Both the position numbers and the translations under genes were made by a program. Shown here piece by piece: positions 6,388 to 8,746 of a DNA stretch of 8,746 nt; the first letter of the stretch is position 1, and each line of letters starts with the position of its first letter. Source of the DNA: Bacteroidota bacterium (lineage in GTDB: Bacteria > Bacteroidota > Bacteroidia > Bacteroidales > JAADJA01); assembly GCA_024278155.1 (NCBI GenBank), contig JAJRTT010000260.1, positions 1 to 8,746 on the forward strand, given 5' to 3'. Under the pieces are notes generated by a model. It saw only the letters and a program-made list of their open reading frames with translations, searched no databases and had not been told where the DNA came from.

Positions 6388-7278
6388 ATGGCAAATTATT
6401 CAATAAAGGATTTAGAAAATTTCACAGGGATCAAGGCCCACACCATCCGTATTTGGGAGAAAAGGTATAATGTGGTGGAGCCAAAACGTACCTGTACCAA
6501 CATCCGTTATTACGATGATGACGACCTGAAAAAATTGCTGAACATTTCTATCCTCAACAAAAACGGTTTCAAAATCTCATTTCTCGTTAACCTGAACAAG
6601 CAGGAGATAAACGAAAAAATCATTAACCTCACACAGGCCAATCATTCGGGCGGCAACCTTATCGAAAACCTGGTGATTGCCATGCTCGATTTCAACAAAG
6701 AAAAATTTGAAAAGCTTTTCAATACTTCGGTCATCAATATGGGTTTTGAAAATACGATATTGAATATCATGTACCCGTTTTTTGAAAGGATCGGGGTTTT
6801 GTGGCAAACCGGAAGTATCCACCCTGCCCATGAGCATTTTGTATCGAACCTGATCCGTCAAAAAATAATCGTGGCCATTGATGCAATCGTGGAAAAGCAT
6901 AGCGATAACCAAGGCAACTTCCTCCTTTTCCTTCCCGAAAACGAGTTTCATGAACTGGGGCTTCTCTTCTATTATTATATCATCAAGAAAAATGGCCATA
7001 AAGTGCTTTACCTTGGGGAAAATGTCCCGTTGGATTGCCTTACCGAGGTGAAGAAAGAAAAAAAGATCGACCATATCCTTATTTCGATGACCAAGGCCAT
7101 GCGCAGGGCAGATTTACAAAACAAGATAGAAGATATCGCTGAAAAGTTTTCCGATACCATCGTTTTTATCAGTGGGCTCCAGGTAGCTTCTGTTTCTTTT
7201 GAAACACCCTCAAATGTAATCCTTCTGCAAAGCATTTCAGAATTCAAAAACCGACTTACCGAAATACTGTTTGTTTAG
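6388..7278 (+). CDS. MerR-type regulator with cobalamin-binding domain (CarH/LitR-like)
   Basis: A 296-residue transcription factor. Residues 3-70 form a MerR winged helix-turn-helix (YSIKDLENFTGIKAHTIRIW then EKRY). Residues about 88-170 form the helical cap of B12-binding proteins, with W139 followed after nine residues by E149-H150, the Wx9EH signature of CarH/LitR photoreceptors. Residues about 176-296 form the Rossmann-like B12 domain with E186-F-H188-E-L-G191 (ExHxxG; H188 would be the lower axial Co ligand), S233 exactly 41 residues later and S262-G263 where a GG is usual. CarH-type proteins repress in the dark as AdoB12-bound tetramers and release DNA on illumination. In Thermus CarH a His directly follows the Trp and becomes the second Co ligand after light; here that residue is Q140. 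Placement upstream of an ECF sigma gene and pterin genes supports a light or B12 response. A plain B12 or redox sensor remains possible. Confidence 0.9.
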   Translation: MANYSIKDLENFTGIKAHTIRIWEKRYNVVEPKRTCTNIRYYDDDDLKKLLNISILNKNGFKISFLVNLNKQEINEKIINLTQANHSGGNLIENLVIAMLDFNKEKFEKLFNTSVINMGFENTILNIMYPFFERIGVLWQTGSIHPAHEHFVSNLIRQKIIVAIDAIVEKHSDNQGNFLLFLPENEFHELGLLFYYYIIKKNGHKVLYLGENVPLDCLTEVKKEKKIDHILISMTKAMRRADLQNKIEDIAEKFSDTIVFISGLQVASVSFETPSNVILLQSISEFKNRLTEILFV

Positions 7279-7338
7279 CTTGATTGTTATAACTTTCACA
7301 ATATTACCCCGCTACAATTTCCCTGCACTATACCCAAA

Positions 7339-7381
7339 TGTTAATTTATTGTTAATTATTGTTTAACCTATGTATTTTTCC
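7339..7381 (+). repeat. Tandem ~11-bp TGT-type repeats, candidate regulator operator
   Basis: Four head-to-tail units start at 7339, 7350, 7360 and 7371, spaced 11, 10 and 11 bp: TGTTAATTTAT, TGTTAATTAT, TGTTTAACCTA and TGTATTTTTCC. The first two are nearly identical and the last is weak. A looser copy, TGTTGACTAAT, is at 7396. Arrays of 11-bp direct repeats are the known operator form of Thermus CarH. The array lies 61 bp after the B12-regulator stop and about 100 bp before the sigma promoter. The high AT content means chance similarity must be considered. Confidence 0.45.
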
Positions 7382-7390
7382 GTTAAACAA
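7359..7390. repeat. Perfect 9-bp inverted repeat
   Basis: TTGTTTAAC (7359-7367) and GTTAAACAA (7382-7390) are exact reverse complements around a 14-nt spacer. The left arm overlaps the tandem TGT repeats. Similar GTTTAA cores occur at 7411-7417 (GTTTAAC) and 7480-7488 (TTGTTTAAG, covering the sigma -33 element). It may be a dyad operator or a weak AT-rich hairpin after the regulator gene; there is no following T tract. Confidence 0.45.
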
Positions 7391-7479
7391 AAAGATGTTG
7401 ACTAATAGTGGTTTAACATACTTAATAACAGTCTTATAAAATATTTTTTCCTTTCTTATCTAAATTAATTCTAAATAAC

Positions 7480-7512
7480 TTGTTTAAGTTACAACATTTG
7501 TGTTTACCTTTG
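7480..7512 (+). promoter_or_regulatory. Bacteroidota-type promoter of the ECF sigma gene
   Basis: TACCTTTG (7505-7512) matches the TAnnTTTG -7 consensus exactly, and TTG (7480-7482, within TTGTTTAAG) lies 22 bp before it as a -33 element. Transcription would start near 7517-7520, giving a leader of about 40 nt before the ATG at 7557. The -33 element coincides with a GTTTAA-type core also found in the upstream repeats, so a repressor bound there could block it. Confidence 0.65.
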
Positions 7513-7556
7513 CGTTCTCAAATCTAAACAATTTAACTCTTTAAAAATATTTGTTT

Positions 7557-8063
7557 ATGACAGCAATTGAATTCAACCATAAGATACTTGGCCTTAGAAA
7601 TAACCTCCAATACTTTGCTTATTCACTTACCGCTAACCATGAAGATGCACACGATTTAATCCAGGAGACTTACCTAAAAGCCATTACACATAAGGACAAA
7701 TTCGACCCGGCCACCAATATGAAAGCCTGGGTCTATACCATTATGAAGAATACGTTTATCAATAAATACAGGAAAGAGTCAAAGGTGAGCATGATTATCG
7801 ACACTACCGAAGACCTGTATTACCTGAACAATTCAAAACGTTCGACCAGTGTTACGCCCGATTCGAAATACCAACATTCCGAATTGCAAAAAGTTGTGAA
7901 CGAATTGCAGGACGAACACCGGATACCTTTCCAAATGCACTTTGAAGGGTACAAGTACAAAGAGATTGCCGAACGCCTGAACCTCTCTATCGGAACGGTT
8001 AAGAGCCGGATTTTCTTTAGCCGTAAAAAGATGATGGAAAAGCTGAAAGACTTTCAAAATTAA
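7557..8063 (+). CDS. ECF-type RNA polymerase sigma factor
   Basis: A 168-residue sigma-70-family factor of the extracytoplasmic-function class. Region 2 (about residues 10-75) contains EDAHDLIQETYLKA and KAWVYTIMKNTFINKYRK, for core binding and -10 recognition. A polar linker follows (76-110). Region 4 (111-163) contains LQDEHRIPFQMHFEGYKYKE and a helix-turn-helix with IAERLNLSIGTVKSRIFFSR. The ATG at 7557 (MTAIEFNHK) is chosen; the frame could begin at TTG 7551, but ATG is the better start and matches the usual N-terminus of this Bacteroidota sigma subgroup. No anti-sigma gene follows, and a terminator lies 38 bp downstream. The B12-type regulator upstream suggests that activity is set by transcription of the sigma gene rather than by an anti-sigma. 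Likely targets are genes with matching promoters elsewhere, possibly the following pterin genes; this is inference. Confidence 0.9.
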   Translation: MTAIEFNHKILGLRNNLQYFAYSLTANHEDAHDLIQETYLKAITHKDKFDPATNMKAWVYTIMKNTFINKYRKESKVSMIIDTTEDLYYLNNSKRSTSVTPDSKYQHSELQKVVNELQDEHRIPFQMHFEGYKYKEIAERLNLSIGTVKSRIFFSRKKMMEKLKDFQN

Positions 8064-8101
8064 GATTTTCATAATAGATTTGAATAGTTAATAAATTGGA
8101 C

Positions 8102-8143
8102 AAAACCGGAGTGAGGCCAGAAATGGCATACTTCGGTTTTTTT
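8102..8143 (+). terminator. Rho-independent terminator after the sigma gene
   Basis: AAAACCGGAGT (8102-8112) pairs with ACTTCGGTTTT (8130-8140) with one G-U pair; an inner GCCA/TGGC stem (8116-8119, 8124-8127) extends the hairpin. A T7 run (8137-8143) follows. It separates the sigma gene from the pterin synthase gene, so the latter probably needs its own promoter. Confidence 0.75.
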
Positions 8144-8177
8144 ATTTCAAAACCCAAAAAATTGTAATTTAGCCGTT

Positions 8178-8591
8178 ATGATTTACCTTACCCGAAGAGA
8201 ACGCTTTAACGCTGCCCATAGATTGTTCCGGGCAGATTGGTCCGATGAAATGAACCTGAAGGTTTTTGGCAAATGTTCAAACCCCAACTGGCACGGCCAT
8301 AATTATGTTCTTTTTGTAACCGTGAAAGGCGAAACCAACCCCAAAACCGGCTTTGTGGTCAACCTGAAATCTTTGAGTGCACTTATCAAAAAAGAAGCAA
8401 TTGACAAAATGGACCACAAAAACCTGAACCTCGAAGTGGAGTTCATGAAAGGAAAAATCGCCTCAGCCGAAAACATTGCAGTTGCCATCTGGGGCGTTCT
8501 GGAAAAACCCATCCAGGAACTCGGGGCTGGATTGCATTGTGTTAAGATTGTGGAAACGGAAAACAATTTTGTTGAATATTTCGGAAAATAA
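8178..8591 (+). CDS. 6-pyruvoyl-tetrahydropterin synthase family protein (PTPS type)
   Basis: A 137-residue cytosolic enzyme of the PTPS/QueD family, which acts on 7,8-dihydroneopterin triphosphate. Zn ligands H14 (FNAAHRL), H39 and H41 (HGHNY) are present, with catalytic C33 and the D79-H80 pair (MDHKNLN); the late acidic block VETENNFVEY (125-134) fits pterin binding. The spacing between Cys and the His pair is C-x5-HGH, as in pyruvoyl-tetrahydropterin synthases, rather than the C-x3-HGH usual for QueD. A role in tetrahydropterin synthesis is therefore favoured over queuosine. It is followed 84 bp later by a probable GTP cyclohydrolase I gene, which would make its substrate; together they form the first two steps of tetrahydropterin synthesis. 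It lies directly after the sigma terminator. The start at 8178 is 5 nt after a TAATTTAG box that weakly resembles a -7 element. Confidence 0.88.
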   Translation: MIYLTRRERFNAAHRLFRADWSDEMNLKVFGKCSNPNWHGHNYVLFVTVKGETNPKTGFVVNLKSLSALIKKEAIDKMDHKNLNLEVEFMKGKIASAENIAVAIWGVLEKPIQELGAGLHCVKIVETENNFVEYFGK

Positions 8592-8644
8592 AAACAAAAG
8601 CCGCAAATGCGAGAGTGAAATCATTAGGGCTTATTATCAAAAAG

Positions 8645-8668
8645 CAGTTTTTAAAAATTTTTAAACTG
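8645..8668. repeat. Small AT-rich inverted repeat before the last gene
   Basis: CAGTTT (8645-8650) and AAACTG (8663-8668) are inverted around a segment containing the palindrome AAAAATTTTT (8653-8662). It lies 8 bp before the ATG at 8676. It could be an operator or a hairpin in the leader; low complexity limits confidence. Confidence 0.3.
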
Positions 8669-8675
8669 ACAAAAA

Positions 8676-8746
8676 ATGAATGACGACAGATTAAGGGAAA
8701 TGGCCGAAAAAAACCAATTGGACGGCTATGAAAAAATCGATCTTTA
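8676..8746 (+). CDS. folE: Probable GTP cyclohydrolase I, N-terminal part only
   Basis: The window ends after 23 codons: MNDDRLREMAEKNQLDGYEK then IDL. No catalytic residue is included. The variable N-terminus ending in GYEKIDL-Y resembles the start of FolE proteins encoded next to PTPS genes, and the position directly after a PTPS gene fits, since GTP cyclohydrolase I produces the PTPS substrate dihydroneopterin triphosphate from GTP. The identification rests on weak N-terminal resemblance plus context, so it is tentative. The ATG at 8676 follows an A-rich stretch without a Shine-Dalgarno sequence, as usual in this phylum. The gene continues beyond the right edge. Confidence 0.5.
   Translation, partial: MNDDRLREMAEKNQLDGYEKIDL

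Noticed and set aside
6577..7074. A 165-codon open frame on the - strand inside the B12-regulator gene
   Set aside because: Antisense to a gene with strong motifs on the + strand; no family resemblance of its own.
7286..7293. Palindrome GTTATAAC just after the regulator stop codon
   Set aside because: Eight bases of A/T-rich palindrome are expected by chance in this region; no supporting structure.
7359..7390. The 9-bp inverted repeat as a terminator of the regulator gene
   Set aside because: The stem is almost all A/T and no T tract follows the second arm; an operator reading fits better, though neither is proven.
8476..8664. A 62-codon + strand frame overlapping the end of the pterin synthase gene
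   Set aside because: It lies out of frame inside a conserved gene, its tail is low-complexity, and it has no recognisable domain.

Overview
The window looks like a chromosomal segment from a member of the Bacteroidota. The support is TAnnTTTG-type -7 promoter boxes (clearest upstream of the sigma factor, also upstream of the GT2 and MATE genes), mostly absent Shine-Dalgarno sequences, a moderately AT-rich composition, and protein types familiar from that phylum. No rRNA, tRNA or CRISPR array was seen.

Region 1 (1 to about 2000) is a scrap-yard of mobile and accessory DNA. It starts with the frameshifted C-terminal end of one DDE transposase on the + strand. This abuts a 5'-truncated IS1634-type transposase on the - strand, whose reading frame breaks at an A_AAA_AAC heptamer next to a stop codon. 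That transposase is fused to a 144-bp fragment of the 3' end of a diacylglycerol-kinase-like gene. A DUF4160/DUF2442 pair follows on the + strand, with the DUF4160 frame broken. The kinase fragment and the 3' end of the intact kinase gene form imperfect direct repeats that flank the DUF pair.

Region 2 (2026 to 4753, - strand) is a compact cell-envelope operon: a family 2 glycosyltransferase, a GT9 (heptosyltransferase-type) glycosyltransferase, and a YegS/diacylglycerol-kinase-type lipid kinase. Both junctions overlap by 4 nt, and the GT9 gene starts with TTG. A MATE-family exporter (4884 to 6215, - strand) lies upstream of the operon.

Region 3 (6388 to the right edge, + strand) is the most interesting part. 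It begins with a MerR-type regulator carrying a cobalamin-binding module with the CarH/LitR hallmarks Wx9EH and ExHxxG. Next come an intergenic region with about 11-bp tandem TGT-type repeats and a nested perfect inverted repeat, then an ECF sigma factor with a good Bacteroidota promoter, and a terminator. A 6-pyruvoyl-tetrahydropterin-synthase-type gene follows, then the first 23 codons of what is probably GTP cyclohydrolase I. The inferred logic is a B12-based (possibly light) sensor controlling a sigma factor, linked to pterin or folate synthesis of the kind found beside photolyase/cryptochrome genes. The regulator lacks the His that follows the key Trp in Thermus CarH, so its switching chemistry may differ.
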